This document shows positions 22,990 through 36,801 of a stretch of DNA of 64,000 bases, one piece after another. Origin of the DNA: Loxodes magnus. Lineage: Eukaryota > Ciliophora > Karyorelictea > Loxodida > Loxodidae. Made by a program: the position numbers and the translations under genes. Every line of letters begins with the position of its first letter. The stretch's first letter is position 1. The stretch is taken from NCBI GenBank assembly GCA_946699065.1, contig CAMPDV010000010.1, positions 1,550,001 through 1,614,000 on the forward strand, given 5' to 3'. A model generated the notes under the pieces. That model was not told where the DNA came from. It did no database searches and worked only from the letters and a program-made list of their open reading frames with translations.

Positions 22990-23944
22990 TCATCTTGTGG
23001 TAGGATTAAAACTAATACTCGGTCTACTCGAAATGCAATTAAACTATGCCTTCCACAACGTGTTTCTTCTAATCTCAGTAGTAACGGATTTCTTTCCTTT
23101 CACGTCCTTGTAAGTTTTTCCTTTCTACTCTGGAATGGCTCTGTTCAAAACTTGTAACCAGGCATCCATTCTTCTACGCATTCTTTAATGTAGATATGTC
23201 TTAGCAGCATGGAGTTAGAACTAGAGGTATTAGCGAAAGTTTGCCATGATTTGGTTGCTTTTCACTAAAGCTTGAAATAGGAGCATTTGCTACATGTTTG
23301 TGTACATCCAAAAATTCCTATAAACGTGTTTCACTTATAAAGTTAACTTACCGCTATAAAGACCCTTAGCATAGCTGCATCAGTCTAGTCTTTAAAGTTG
23401 AGTGTGAATGTTATGAAGATTCTCTAATTAGCTGGAACTATGAAATAGTACTCTTCTCTTGGCATCTGACATTCTATAGCTTTGAAGCTTGCTAACTGCT
23501 TATTCTTCAAGGCATCAAGAGCGTTTTGAATGGGAGCTCCTATAAAACTTAACCTGAAAGTAGCCAAAATCTAAGCTATATGCGTGACAAGCTATTCTCT
23601 CTCCTATGTTTAGACATCAGGAAGTAACTTTGCATCTATCACCACTGTAAAATTACTGTCTTCCACTGGTTCTTTAACTTCAAATAGTTAAGGCTTAAAA
23701 ACTCTATCTATATAGCTCTTAGAGCCAAATTTCATGAAGGAGTCAAAGAATTGATAGTAAACCGAAAAGCTAAAGAACATGTTTTTTAGTTCAATTTTAT
23801 AGCAAAAATCATCGTAATCACGAGTCATAAATCCCACTTGCTATGTTTCTTAGATGGGATTTCTGAATATCAAGTAACTAAAACTTACATCAAAATATCA
23901 TATACATTTGTATATGTATCCAGATGCACTGGGTTAAGTTCCAT
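22990..23944 (-). pseudogene. ARPC2: ARPC2 pseudogene (unit B)
   Basis: Identical in plan to the copy in A, but 110 bp of coding sequence are missing between two 8-bp ATGATTTG repeats; one copy remains at 23246-23253. The deletion shifts the frame after SFSEKQPNH, so the filament-contacting C-terminal helix is lost. The codon before LQVLNRA is TGG here (23158-23160). Confidence 0.87.
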
Positions 23945-24293
23945 TTTAATTTATTTAACTTATATTTAAATAAAATACTTTCCCATTGCTAGTCTCTCAT
24001 TTCTATTCCTATTTTTAAACTAGCAATTCATACTTTAAACATCATCAACACGTTTTATAGTGATCCTCAGATACAATTGCACTCTGTACTACTCCATCAA
24101 TTTTCGTGTCTTAATTATTAAAATACCATAAGTAAAGCACCGTCACTTTTTTAAGTTTAACACCAAAATATTTTTAGACAAAACGACTAATTAAATTTAC
24201 TTAAACGGCTTAATAAAACATATGTAGAGATGCTCTTATGAGGATAATTAGTTTTAATTTAGCTTTTAAATAAATATGATTATGTTATGTTCT

Positions 24294-25336
24294 TCAGTCC
24301 TTCTTTACTGTCTTGCTTGATTCGTTAGTCTTCTATACTTCGTCCTCCTATTTTTTTCCCTTGTTTGCTTGAACTTATTATTGCATTGCTAAATATTTAC
24401 TTGCTGAATAGATAAGAGAACCAGCCATACTTAGAGAGAGTCCTATTATTAGATTTCTAGTTATAATCACATCTCCGAATAAGAATCCTAGTAATGTACC
24501 TACGATATTCTTAACCTCTCCTGTCATAGCAGTAGTTAGAGGTGAATTGAGTATGTTATTCATGTTGATTGTAATACTCAAGAAAATTCCTAAAGAGCAA
24601 GAGCCTAAAAATACAAGCCAGAAATTAGGATCTGCATATTTATCATAGTTCGCTAGTCTTGTTGATTCAGCCAAAATAGTAAGGACTAGAAGAATAGGAA
24701 TGCCAGTTAAACTGTTATAATAGGTTTAAGTCATAGCATTGCTTCCCATATTGCTCTACTTAGCTATTTAGGCACTTTTCTAGAATTATAAAGTAGTGAA
24801 GGTGTTGTTTAAAATAACAAACACATATCCAAATATATCTGCAGTAAGATCATTCAAGGCTGCAATAGTAGTGCCTATCGCGATCATTATAATCGAAATG
24901 GTGACTCCAATAGATGACTTTTTCTTTAAGAAAAAGATGTCATACAAGTATATTTGGCAGGTATTAAATCTTCTAAGAGCAATAAACATTGGAACGTTTA
25001 CTAAGCTTAAGCCTGCTACTCCACAACATACATTGCATAGGAAATAAATTGTCAAATTGTATTAGTATTTCAAAGCAGTCCATGAGAAACTTGGCATTTC
25101 TACTGAGTGAATAAGGGTACCAGGTTTATGTCCCTTTGGAATTATAATCTTAACAATCTCGCATACGAAAACATTGACAATAAACTAGGCCAGCAGAATC
25201 TTTAAATAATAAAACTTACAGTGAAGGTAAATCTAAAAGAGTAAGCAGTAAAAAGCATCTTGTTTATCATAGTCAAAGATAGGGAAATGCTTCCGTTTGA
25301 TAAGCAAATCAAAAACGCGGTCAATGAGTCAGACAT
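24294..25336 (-). CDS. Nucleotide-sugar transporter (unit B)
   Basis: Same 340-residue protein as at 6354-7396, with the same 20-nt intron and TGA stop. Differences are conservative (for example Ile to Leu in MNNILNS, Ser to Asn in EVKNIVG, Phe to Leu in GSLIYSASKY). Start and stop codons and all motifs are kept. Confidence 0.87.
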
Positions 25337-25834
25337 TATTATTAATTAATTTTCTAAACTTTAAGTTAAAACAAATATATAAACATACTGCTAAGAAACT
25401 GATCATTTTAGATTAGAATGTTTTTTCCTTTGTAGAAAAGAAAGGAGCTTATAATAATTTGATGGGCGGTGTATCTTAAGATGAAAAATGTTAGTGGAAT
25501 AGTAGTTCTGATTAAAAGGGCTAAAATCTAATGATATTAATCAATATATTTATTTTAAAATACCAATATAGTTTAGTAGCATTAACACATTTTAAAAATA
25601 CTGCTATAAAAATTTAAGAAATATGGAAGATGAATAAGTTAAAATAAAAATATGTATGAATACTTACTTTATTTAATTAACTCGTATTTAATATTATTGA
25701 GTTATAAAATAGATTTCTGATTGATGCTTTCGGAGTGAAATGGAAGATATAGAGATAATATTTTAGATTCTTCCTATGATAAAATTGTAAATTAATGAAG
25801 TTAATTCTACTGAAACATTCTGAATAGCCATTCA

Positions 25835-27039
25835 TCAACTCCCTTTATTTTTATTTGACTTTCCTTTTTGTCGTTATCCACCTACTTACTTCCTTCTATC
25901 TATTTTACATTTATAAATGAGTTAGTTTTACCTTCTATTTCTGTCTGTAATTCTGTCTCTTTTTTCTTGATTTAATCTAAATTTTTTATGCTTTTTTGAT
26001 TTTATTAATTACCATTTATTACTTTATGCTAAAAAGGTTAGCTTTTAAGTTTCTAATTCTTATTTAATGTTAATTACTTCCATTTATGGAATTTCTTATT
26101 GATATAGATAAGAAAGATTTTCTTTAGTTTTTCCTTTATCACTATTTACTAACTCTAGAACTAGCGTAGTATTCTTAAGGATTTAGTTACTAAGACTCTT
26201 TAATAATGCTGATAGCCAACTCTCATTTATTGCTTTACCATTTTTTGGTATTTCTTTCAGACCTTAAAAGCGAAGCATAAACCAGCAGGTAATTCAGTTT
26301 AAATATCCTCTAAGGTTTACTGACTAGCTTGCTTTATTTACATTAGCAAACTTTACTTCTTAGCAATTTACTTTTTATCTGTCAGTGTTTTGTTAATTTC
26401 TTAGTTAGTTTAATTTTATTTTTCTTACTACTTTTTTAGCTGTTTCCATTTATGGAAAGTTAAAAGAAGAATCTTCTGTTAATAGAAGTATTTAGAAATC
26501 TAAAGTTTAGCTATTCCTTTTATAGAGAACTACTAAATAGCAAGTCATCCCAGTTTTATCTTACTTAAATACCATTCTACAGTTTTGTGATTTACTATCA
26601 TCATAAGTCTCTACAGTTTTTATTAGACATTTTGTAGGTAAAAGATATCCTTTTCTCTCTTTCCTTCACTTATCTATCTCTTTTTCTCGTTCTACCTTTT
26701 TTTACTCATGCATCCTCCATTTCTCTTTTCCTATAAGTTATCCATCTGTTAAAAATGATGCCTCTCTTCTCCTTGTTACTCTAATTAGCGCTAATCTTTA
26801 TAAGAAAGCTGCTAAACTGCTTCAACTACTATTTCATTATTCCTTTAGATAGGAAATTTAAATTTACTATATTGGGATAAATCCTCACGCGCATTATCAT
26901 ATGATTAGTTAACAAAGAAATCGTTAGAATCTTTCGAATCATCCTCATAATTTAGCAATGCCTGATCTATTGATACGCACTAATTTAGTCTTCTTTACTT
27001 ATTCCAATCAAGTCATTAGGAAAAATATACTTTCTGTAT
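25835..27039 (-). pseudogene. Gene X 3' fragment (unit B)
   Basis: Same truncated gene as in unit A, joined to the channel fragment at about 27040. A 12-bp in-frame length difference from A near 25935 keeps the frame. Confidence 0.65.
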
Positions 27040-27706
27040 AAAACTGAGTTGTAGTAGTAGTCTACATGTGACTGTGTTGGAGGGTTGTAGTTTTAAAAAG
27101 TTTGATTATAAAGCAGCAAATTAGGATGGATAGCGTTTATTATCATCTCTCTTATCATAAGCTTTCTCATACCTACTGATTTCAAAGTTTCTACTTTTCC
27201 ATATGTTTACTTTGCCTTGAAGAAATCCAGCTCAGAGTTATACCTCATTTTAATCCCAATGAGTAATATCAAAGTGGAAAAGCTCGAAAGAATTAAGCAA
27301 AATTTAGCAGCTTGTGTACTAAAAGGCCATTCAGAGAATAGTTAATTTCCTGTAATTTCATATTCAAAAATTCCAGCAGCAATACCAGTCACAGACCACA
27401 AGCAGTTAATGAGAGTAAACAACTTTATTTTTTCCAAGTTATGAGCTATTTTCTGCTACCCTTCAAACTCAATCTTGCCTACTGTTTTCCTTCTTTTCAA
27501 CAGCATTTCATCCTCTTCGTATATTTTCACACTATAACCTGTTTATGTAGAGCTATGTCTAGAAAACGTAAACCACTTAGCTCTATTTCGTATTATACTA
27601 TCATATATACTATCATATATACTATCATATATACTATCATATATACTATCTGTCTATGAAAGAGTTTTCTAATATTATAGCTTACCTATTTTTTAAGATG
27701 CGACAT
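27040..27706 (-). pseudogene. K+ channel 5' fragment (unit B)
   Basis: Same truncated channel as in unit A, with start ATG 27706-27704. The Gln codon that is TGA in A is TAA here and CAA in C. Pore and C-terminus absent. Confidence 0.76.
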
Positions 27707-28696
27707 TTATACCTTCAATGTACAAGAAAGCTAACAGCTATTATAAGCAATACAAAAGTTTAAGCATGCAACAGTAATTTTTGCCTTAGCTTGATAATTT
27801 TGGATCCTTTTGATCTAAATGATTAAAGATATTAAGGGTAAAATAGCTTGAGGAAGGTTAATATTTAAAAATAAAAGAAAGTAATATATAAAATAGATAG
27901 AAGCTTAATATGATAGGATGTATATTCTAGTACTAATATTAGTTACTTAGGATATTTATAATTTCATTAAACTAATTCAAGAACTATAAAATAGAAAAGA
28001 GCATCAAAGTGACTAGTCTTCCTTCCTTTATTCAAACTGACTTGCTTTTATACACTTGGCAGTAATGGAGATAATGTGCTTTTACTTAAATTTAAATGAA
28101 GTCAGTTAAAGAATCCATACTCTGATATTACATTTTTATAGCCGAATATTCGTAATATGATTCACCATATCAGAAGGTATTTAAGTAAAAGCCTTGAAAT
28201 ATACTAGATTGAAGTTAAATAGAGCGCCACCCTAGAGAATTTAGCAATTATATGAGACAAAAAGTGAATAAAAAGTTCTTGTAGGATGTCTCTAAAGAAA
28301 TTAACTCATATCTACTGCGAGAAGATACACCAATTATATTAAAAATGATTACAGAGCGTTCTCTTTGATAACTTATACGAAATTTGACAAATAACTTTGC
28401 CTAGAAACAATTTAAATTTATAAAATGAGAACATACTAGAATTAATTTTATAATGAAGAGAGATTTTATGAAGGAATCTGTTATTAGGATATATAGCAAG
28501 ATGATTGAGCTTTGAGATTTGATGATCATAAACTTTAATTTTTAGTTTAATTTGCATGATTACACCAATATATTAGGTAACTACTTCACAATACTACTAA
28601 ATATTGAGACTCTTATAGTTTATTATTATAGGATGAATGTGAGTTGAAATGATTAAATTAAACGCAGGTTTATCCTGACCTTAATATAAAATCTAT
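27707..28696. other. Intergenic, no gene supported (unit B)
   Basis: Counterpart of 9748-10738, nearly identical; nothing recognisable. Confidence 0.55.
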
Positions 28697-29218
28697 AAAT
28701 AAATTTGATTGTAGAGCGCGTAGCACTCTCGTTGGTGCGCAGCTCTTTAAAAAAAAATGTTTCATACTGACAAGAATGTTTGTTATTGATAAAATTATCA
28801 GATACTGATAAACCTTGTTCAATACTGGTATAATTATTCAGTACTGATAAAAATGTTCAATACTGATATAATTTTAGTATACTCGTAATCTTTAATACTT
28901 GCTGGAGGTCCAAGGACATGGCAGGATTGTGTCTCATTGCATCACCAAAGCAGAGGACGACATGCGTCAATTATGGGTACTTAAATTCCCCACCTCTGAT
29001 GAAGCTCGCAATATTATTTCTTTTTCGTTTCAGAATTAAAAATAAACTAAGACAAGCCAATCCAGTGTCGAAGGTCTAAGAATCTTATGTCTCGAGGCCA
29101 AACCAAAGCAGAGGAAGACATAAAGTCGATTATGGGTACTTAACTTCCCCAACCTCTGATGAAGATGACCTTGTTGTTCACCATCGAACAACTATGGCGG
29201 TTTTAAAAAATATATTAT
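28697..29218 (+). ncRNA. Structured-RNA insertion (unit B copy)
   Basis: Counterpart of 10739-11257. In the first module the inner hairpin reads GACGACATGCGTC where A has GACGAATGTGTC. The loop differs but the GAC/GTC pairing and outer CAGAGG/CCTCTG stem are kept, mild support for structure. Confidence 0.42.
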
Positions 29219-30364
29219 GATAATAAAAGTGCATGCATTATGTTTCACCTAAACACTTCTTTTAACATTTATTTACTTTATATAAAGATATACTAGATAG
29301 TATTAAGGTTCGTAATAATGCTGAAAGAAATTATTATATTTCGTGAAAATTACATGAATAACTAATTTAATTTGAGAACAACAATCTCAAAAGTAGTTAA
29401 AGTTATCATCTTAGTCATTTTAAACTCAGAATTGTTCTTTTTTTGCTTAATTATACTAGGGTAGATTATAATCCTTTGCTCAATGTAATTTCTGAATAAA
29501 TCACAGGGAGAATTTAAATATTTAGCTGCTATAGATATTTATCTTCTCTTTCAGCATTTGATTCTCCTATTAGTTGTAATCAACATTTACTATTATTAGA
29601 TATATTCCAGTGGTTTAATTTCTGAGATCTACTGTTATAAAAGACGGACTATACAAAGTTCCTTCTTTTTATTTCTGGTGATTTTCATCTTTCTGTTTAA
29701 AATATAAAAAGAGTGACGGCTTTCTTTACCTTAAGGTAATTATGCTTTACTTATATAAATTAAATCCCTTTGTTGAGTTAAAAAATTAATCGGAATTTAA
29801 GCTTTCTAAGGATTAAATTTAGTTGACTCTTCTTTTGAGTTACTTATATAATAAATAGATAGATATATCTTTATCAAGAGGCTAGATTAAGCTTTTGATA
29901 CTTTTAGAGATCTTCTTTCTATAGGAAGCGAGATATCTCTATCCATGCTCTTAATAGATATATAATTGAGCTAATATGTTTTAGATTGCATATCTAAATA
30001 AATACTCAGATCGTTAAAATAATTACTGACCATACCAACTTCACTTATTTTCTCTATTCAATCCTTTTTTGACTTTTAATAGTTTAACTACTAGCTAACT
30101 AGGATAAACTTGTCTTTCATTGAGTCCTTGCAAGTAATATAGAACGAAAAAGCTACCTCAGCAAATAACCGATTGATTTTGTATAATTAAAGGTATTTTT
30201 TAAGGATTAGCTATGGTTAATATTCTTTCTTCCTTTGCAAAGAAGAGTTTATTATCAATTAGGACCAATTTTGCACTTTCTATTATTATTTTTAGAATCC
30301 TAACACACTAAGAAACTACTTAAAGTTAAGCTTCTAAGGTTTCTACTAGAATAATAGCAGAGAT

Positions 30365-30641
30365 AAGACAACAACAAGTTAATGGAAAAACTTGAACTTG
30401 CAGAGGAAATAGAATCGAGACTCATGACCTAAATAAGAGATCTTAATGCATTTTGAAATATATCACAAGACTAGAGCAGTTAATCTCATAACTAGCAATA
30501 GAAGCAGAAAGAACTGATCAGCAAATTAGAAAAATAGAAGTAAAACAGTACAAATTGCAGCTTTAAATGGAATTGAAAGAATAAAGGAATGATCCAATGA
30601 TAATTGAAGGTGAAAATAACTCAAGATTTAAACCTAAGCAA
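30365..30641 (+). mobile_element. LINE ORF1 coiled-coil fragment (unit B)
   Basis: Same fragment and same junctions as 12403-12679, so it predates the A/B duplication. Confidence 0.62.
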
Positions 30642-31030
30642 CTCAAGACTATTACATCTTTATACTAAATAAGTGGCCTCGTTATATAATCTTAGCAAGT
30701 CTATGGATGACAGTCGTTATAGAGAATTTCTTTATCATTGCATTAAGGCATCATTATTCAATCGATTTGGTCATAGGAGCTTACATCTCTGCTTTATTAT
30801 ATAACGACTACATGCATCTATACTGTGATCCTTTTCTCTACATTTCAGAAAAAATAGACAAGAAAGGCGGAAAGCTCTCTAAGACTCAATACTCCTCATA
30901 AGAGAAAGCAATCAGGGAAGCTAATAAAAAGAAGTGTAAACTAAGAAAGAAAATAAAGAGATTAATGATAGCTAAAATGTAGAAATACAGATGTATTAAT
31001 TAAAGCTAGAAGAGGAATAAGACAAATGAT
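30642..31030 (+). pseudogene. Sphingomyelin-synthase-like 3' fragment (unit B)
   Basis: As in unit A, but the HHYSID catalytic aspartate is kept and the downstream LYCDPFLYISEK is undamaged. It still lacks the whole 5' two-thirds of the gene and has a frameshifted tail. Confidence 0.8.
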
Positions 31031-31239
31031 ACAAGTATCTTACATTTAATTATAATTTAAATAGCCAAAGAAACTTATTCAGTTTTGCCCTTATTAGATA
31101 TATGCTAACTTAATAATAAGTCTAATGAGTATATTCTATTCTGTATTTATCGTAATGAATCATATAGAGTCAAAGATAGAGAACATTTAGATATGATTTT
31201 TTAAAGGATTTAGATAGAATGAAATAATGAGAATTCTAA

Positions 31240-31595
31240 TAAAAAAATGGTAGAAGATCTCAAGAAGAGTTTTTTCCAGCTTCATAGAAAAAGGAAAGAA
31301 AATAAGAGACTTCTAATCCTTCTTCTACATCCTCTTCTTTAATAACTCAATAATTTTCTTAGGTTTTTAATCCAAATTATTAAAACTTAGGATAATCTTA
31401 AATTGAATAAGAAACTAAATCAACAGAAACTGACTAGAACAAGCTAGACTTTTCATTCCCAGGGAGTACCAGAACTCCAAAAAAACTGAGAGTTTCGAAC
31501 TTTTTTAAATCTAAAAGAACGAGCTCTGGAGGTATATAATGAAGGAATTTAAAATCCCCGAAGATACGAACGCTTTATAGTATATTATTATTATA
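31240..31595 (+). mobile_element. 356-bp retro-insertion (unit B)
   Basis: Counterpart of 13278-13633 with the same AGAATTCTAA duplications (31230-31239, 31596-31605). A minus-one and a plus-one indel relative to A cancel out within about 20 bp. Confidence 0.6.
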
Positions 31596-32164
31596 AGAAT
31601 TCTAACTGGAGATTAAGAGTAATTAATATGATGGATAAGTATGATCTTTAGCAATTTTTAGAGTTTTATAATGTATTTTGCTAATTAGAAATAGTTAATT
31701 TGATTAGTATAACGCAAAAGATATAGTATTAATGAAGGTTTCAGGTATTAAACTCTTTGTAACTTAAATGAGAAACCATTAAGCTATTAAGGCTTTAAAT
31801 TTTCAAAGTAAAACGAAAGAGAAAAATATAGAAAGTATACATAAGATAGTCTATTTAGAAACTAGAGGCTTTAGCTATATTCAAATTTGCTTTGATGTGT
31901 TGATTGTTATGATGTAAGCCATTAGAAGATTAGAGGCAAGTATAAGTATAGAAAGAAAATCGAAAGCTATGCTAAAAGCTAAAAAAGACAGTAACAACAT
32001 TTCTCTTTGATATTTAAAAAGATAAATCTATATAAAAAGAAAAAGTAAAAAAGTAAAATAAAGTCATTCTAAATGGAATATTAGAGAAAGGCATTATTAT
32101 GCAAGAGTTTCAAAATGAAATTATTGTTCTAATTCATAAATTACGAAAGTAAAATCATAAGTAT

Positions 32165-33142
32165 AATAATAATAATATTAATTTTAAGTTTTCTGTTTTA
32201 GGGATTTCCAACCCCGTCAGGAAGACAGCAGTTCATGCTCCCTGCTGTTAAATATAAAAGTTCGGGTCGCCCAATTTTAGCGAGATTGGGAACTCAGATT
32301 TTTCAAGGTTTTCCCTCCTTTAACTTGCCTTGATTCCATCTTAATCTTGTATATTGAACCATCCGGGTTGCAATACATTCTTTTCATTCTTGCTTCTTCT
32401 TTTGTTCTTCTTTTGTTGTTCTTTTATCCAATAGTTTCTTTATTTATATTAGAATTTCTAACACTTCCGATAAAAATGTCATACACTTCCACAGAAGAAA
32501 CATTTCTTTTTTATTTTTAATTATTTTCCTTGATTTGTTTGCTCTTCCTAGGCTTCGATTTCCATTTGTATAGCTACAGTTTCGCTTTACTCTTTCTTAA
32601 AGTTTGCAATTTCTCTTCTACTTTTCCGAGTCTGTTATCCAGTTCAGTCTGTTTCTAAAACTGATTTTAGGATTCGTTAATCTGACTTTGTGAGCTATTT
32701 CAAAAGGCGTTAAGATCTCTTTCCTAGGACATAAATCTTGACTTTATTTCTTCTGCTAGGTCTAGCTTTGTCATCAGCATATCATTGTCCTTCTTCAATC
32801 TCTTGACCTCTTCCTGGAGGTTCAGTACCACTTTGATGAGCTACTCCATGCTCATCTGGCCAGAAGGGTTGAACTCTGATACCTTCTGGTGGAGAACAGA
32901 CTTCATCTGTTTCCTCGGTTTCTCGTTTGAGGTTGGAATTTCCGTGTGTATATTCTTCAAGGTTGGCTTTCGTTCGTTTTGTTATATTCCAAGTTGTTAG
33001 TTCAGTGTTGGTTAAGGTTGTGATAGAGAAGATTGTTAAGATTATTAAGACTTGATTTCTTGCTTGCTCCCTTCCTTTTTGGCTTAGGAAGAGGTGTTAT
33101 AGAAGCCTGACTTGAAACTTTCAACTATTTTTTTAATTATAG
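32165..33142 (-). mobile_element. ORF1-only retroelement, 978 bp (unit B)
   Basis: Counterpart of 14203-15180, same AATCATAAGTAT duplications (32153-32164, 33143-33154) and zinc knuckle. Confidence 0.8.
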
Positions 33143-36100
33143 AATCATAAGTATTAAATGTTCTTAATTTAATTAAAAAGAGTTAATTTAAAATATAAAT
33201 AAAAAAGTTTGAAATATAGAATTCACTAGTTTTTAATAATGACTCTTCTTTAATTAATTTCAAAGAAACTGCAAATTTATTGGAAAAGCAAAGGCAGGAG
33301 CAATAAAACCTACAAACGAAAGATTGAAGTTGATACAAATTGAATAAGTAAACCTAATAATGAATTTACTAAGGTTACTACTTAAAAATTGTAGTCACAA
33401 ACTGGAAAACAAATTTATACATATTACTTTAAAACTGCTTAGAAGCTCTATTCAACGTGGGCATTAATTGTAGCGTATTATGAAAGTGAAAATAACCTAT
33501 AAACAGATAGACAGATTAACCACCTAAAATAGTACCGCCAAAGATACGAAACAATTACCCAAGAAATGTTTCTAAAAATTTGATATAATCCTAGATAGTT
33601 AGAATTCTAAAGATATAGCTTCAAATCCTATCTAAATTAAAATAAAGATATCCTTTTATGGTAGTCAAAAAGAACATGAACTTAAGATTAATGCTTGAAT
33701 AATGCTAATTGATAATTCTATTAAATTTAAAATAACGAAATTAGTCAGAAATAAAACAATGTTACTGGTACTGCTAATTAAAATAATCATTATTTACCTG
33801 ATCTTTAAAACAAACAACCTTAAAATTAAACTGCTGACTTAAGAAATGTAATATAAATAGAATAATTAATTAGTCTAATGAAAACTAGATTACTTAAGAA
33901 ATAAAGGTACTTAAACATAATATAAAAAGACTAATAGATAAGAACCAATAAATAAATGAAAGACTAGTTAATATAAAAGCAAATATGAACGAGATGTTTA
34001 AACTTAGATAAATAGCAAAGAAATATCAAAAGTATATTATAACATTTATGTAAATTACATTTATTAGAAATCTAAACTATTATAGAGCAATTTTTAGTCA
34101 CTCAAATCTGATATGTAGCAATATCAAAATAACTAGTTCATAAAATTACTTAAACAAACTTCTTCACATATTAGAGTAGAAAAATAGTTTAAACGGATGA
34201 AATAATGAGTATAGTTAAAGAAATTTAGATGTAATAGAAAACTATGAGAATTAAGTAAATTAAATAGATTAACTATAATCTAATTAAGAGATTAAAAGCC
34301 AATGCTAATCAAAGCTTAAATGATAGGAGCAAATAATTCATAACGATAAAGCTTTAATAAAATTATAAATTTTACTTAAATTGAAACAGATAACTTTCTA
34401 AATAAAACTTATCAGTGGTAATAGTAGATCATATTAGAACAGTACTAATATTTACTTCAACAAGATACCTAATAACAAATAATAGCCGAATCTGAACAGT
34501 TATATTCTTAATATTAAAAACTATAAAACTAAAGAAAGTAATTTATAGATTGAGATTAAAAAGCTTAAATGGATATTTTAACTTTGGATATCCAATTAGA
34601 TAAGTAAAGATAATAAAACTATGAAATAAATATAACTTTTCAAAATTAATTCTATTAGAAATAAGGAAATTCAAACGATTAGAGAATTAGTTTAAAATTA
34701 ATCTAGCATACAAGAGAATCAGTAATTTTGGAAGAAGTAATACGCAAATGCATAAATTTAAACTTGATATGGATATATCTAAAGAGATAATTCAAATTAA
34801 TAATAAACAGCTTTTCTGTGTAAAAAATTTACTCAAACAAATATAATCAAGCAATACAAGTTAATTTAAACTTAAAATAACTAATAGGAAGCATCAACTA
34901 GTACTATTATATCAAAGAACTAATACTGTCAAGTTAAATTGCTAGATGAAGATTTTGTTTTACTATAGCATTAATATCACTAACTCAACTTAAATTTCAA
35001 TTAAATTAAATTTCCAAAAATATGTAGACACTTGAGATAATAAACCAGGAGTTTTAAAAACTTAATTCAAATTTGATAAAAGATATATTTAATTATTCTA
35101 CTAAAAACTGGAAAAAGGTTAATAAAACTAAATAGATTTGATTGATGTTATTTATAAGAATTAAAAGTTACTTTCATATATTAATCTTAATATTCTTAAA
35201 AGGAAACATGAAGAAGAAGATAAATAATTAAACAAGCAAACGTGTGATTAAACATAATAATAAAAAAAAATGATTAAATAATATGTTATTTCAATCTAAC
35301 TGTCTATAACTTTAAGCATTTATTAAATCAGAAACTTGAAGATGACCATAGTATGAAATTTACAATATATAAGGTAGATATGTCACAGTTACTTAAGATT
35401 TAGAATAAGGTACATGTGATAGTGTTAAAAGTAAAATTGATATAGATAGAAAGTTACTTTAAAAATATAAGACGTAAGTAATATATATTTTGATACAATA
35501 TTTTTATTACATCCTGAGCATGGAAAAAGATTAGTACATATTTAGATTAACCAATAAGGATAAAAGTGTTTCTGTATTTACGAAATTGGACTACTTGCAG
35601 AATCGGAAAAAATTAGAAAGGACTAATAAATTAAAAAATTGGAGATGGAACATATAAGTATTAATGGAATGGCTAGCAAGTGCTTGAATATTGAAGAATT
35701 ATCAGAGATAATAGTATAAATTATTTATCAATGAACGAAATCTGATAAAAAGAAAACTTTCCTCCAATATTGATAAATGGATTTAAAACATATTTTAAGA
35801 ACTTAGGGAAAGGAGAAGATGTACGCCTAATTGTAGCAGAATAATTGAATACTACAGAATGCATACATAAGTTAGAAAACAAAATAAATCTACTCTTAAA
35901 ATTAGTCTGGATGATATTTATTCACATCTTGTTACATGTCTGATAGCGGAAAAAATTAAGATATTAAAGATTTGCGTATGAACAAATAAATGCATTGCTG
36001 AATTTATATAATGATAATCCACATATACTGATGGGAGATTTCAATGTTCTTTTATAAGGTTTCGGTGACAATGCTGAAAATACTTATGATAATACCATTA

Positions 36101-36801
36101 GGCTATAAGAATTTTTATTATAAAATGATGTTGAGATAGTGAATGATAGCAACATTAATACATGTATTCACTAAGGAACAGGAAAAATATATTGTAATCA
36201 TTATATCATATAAGCAACCATTTGAATATTAATTAGTTTGCAAATTTCACTTCTCATAATAATAGTTTATTTTCTGATCATATTCCAATCACTGTCAACT
36301 TTATCAATAATTCTATAGTCTATTGGGAAAAGATAACTCAGAGAAATATAAAATAAATAGGTTATAAGATGCAATAGATAGGCAAAAATATTAAGAATCT
36401 TTCTTACAAACTTATCTAGAATTCTTTTAGATAGATTAAGATAATCTTGAAGATTAATATGAATGCATCAAAAGTAACATTTAAGACAATCCTGATTAAA
36501 CATTAGGTTCGTTTATTCCAGACTCTAATTATAGCAAACTTCCTCGAGATTTTACAAAGAAATATATAGAGGCAAAAAGAGCTTATTCAGAATATAAGGA
36601 TGCTAACATTAAATTTGGAAGAATAAACTAACAAGTAACTAATCTTCATGAGACAGCAAAACGACTTTGGAAAGACTTCAAGTATAATCTATAAAAATTA
36701 AAAAAAATAAAGCAAAAAAGAAATTTTTACTTCTTAATGGAGATTCTAAGGAAATGTTTTCACAAGCTAAGAAAATTCTAAATACTATGAAGAAAAATAA
36801 T

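Larger units (their letters stand above)
22025..33182. repeat. Tandem unit B
   Basis: Second copy, offset about 18.04 kb from A. It shares with A the channel/gene X fusion, the RNA insertion and the retro-insertions. It shares with C the ARPC2 deletion. The mix suggests more than one exchange event among the units. Confidence 0.88.
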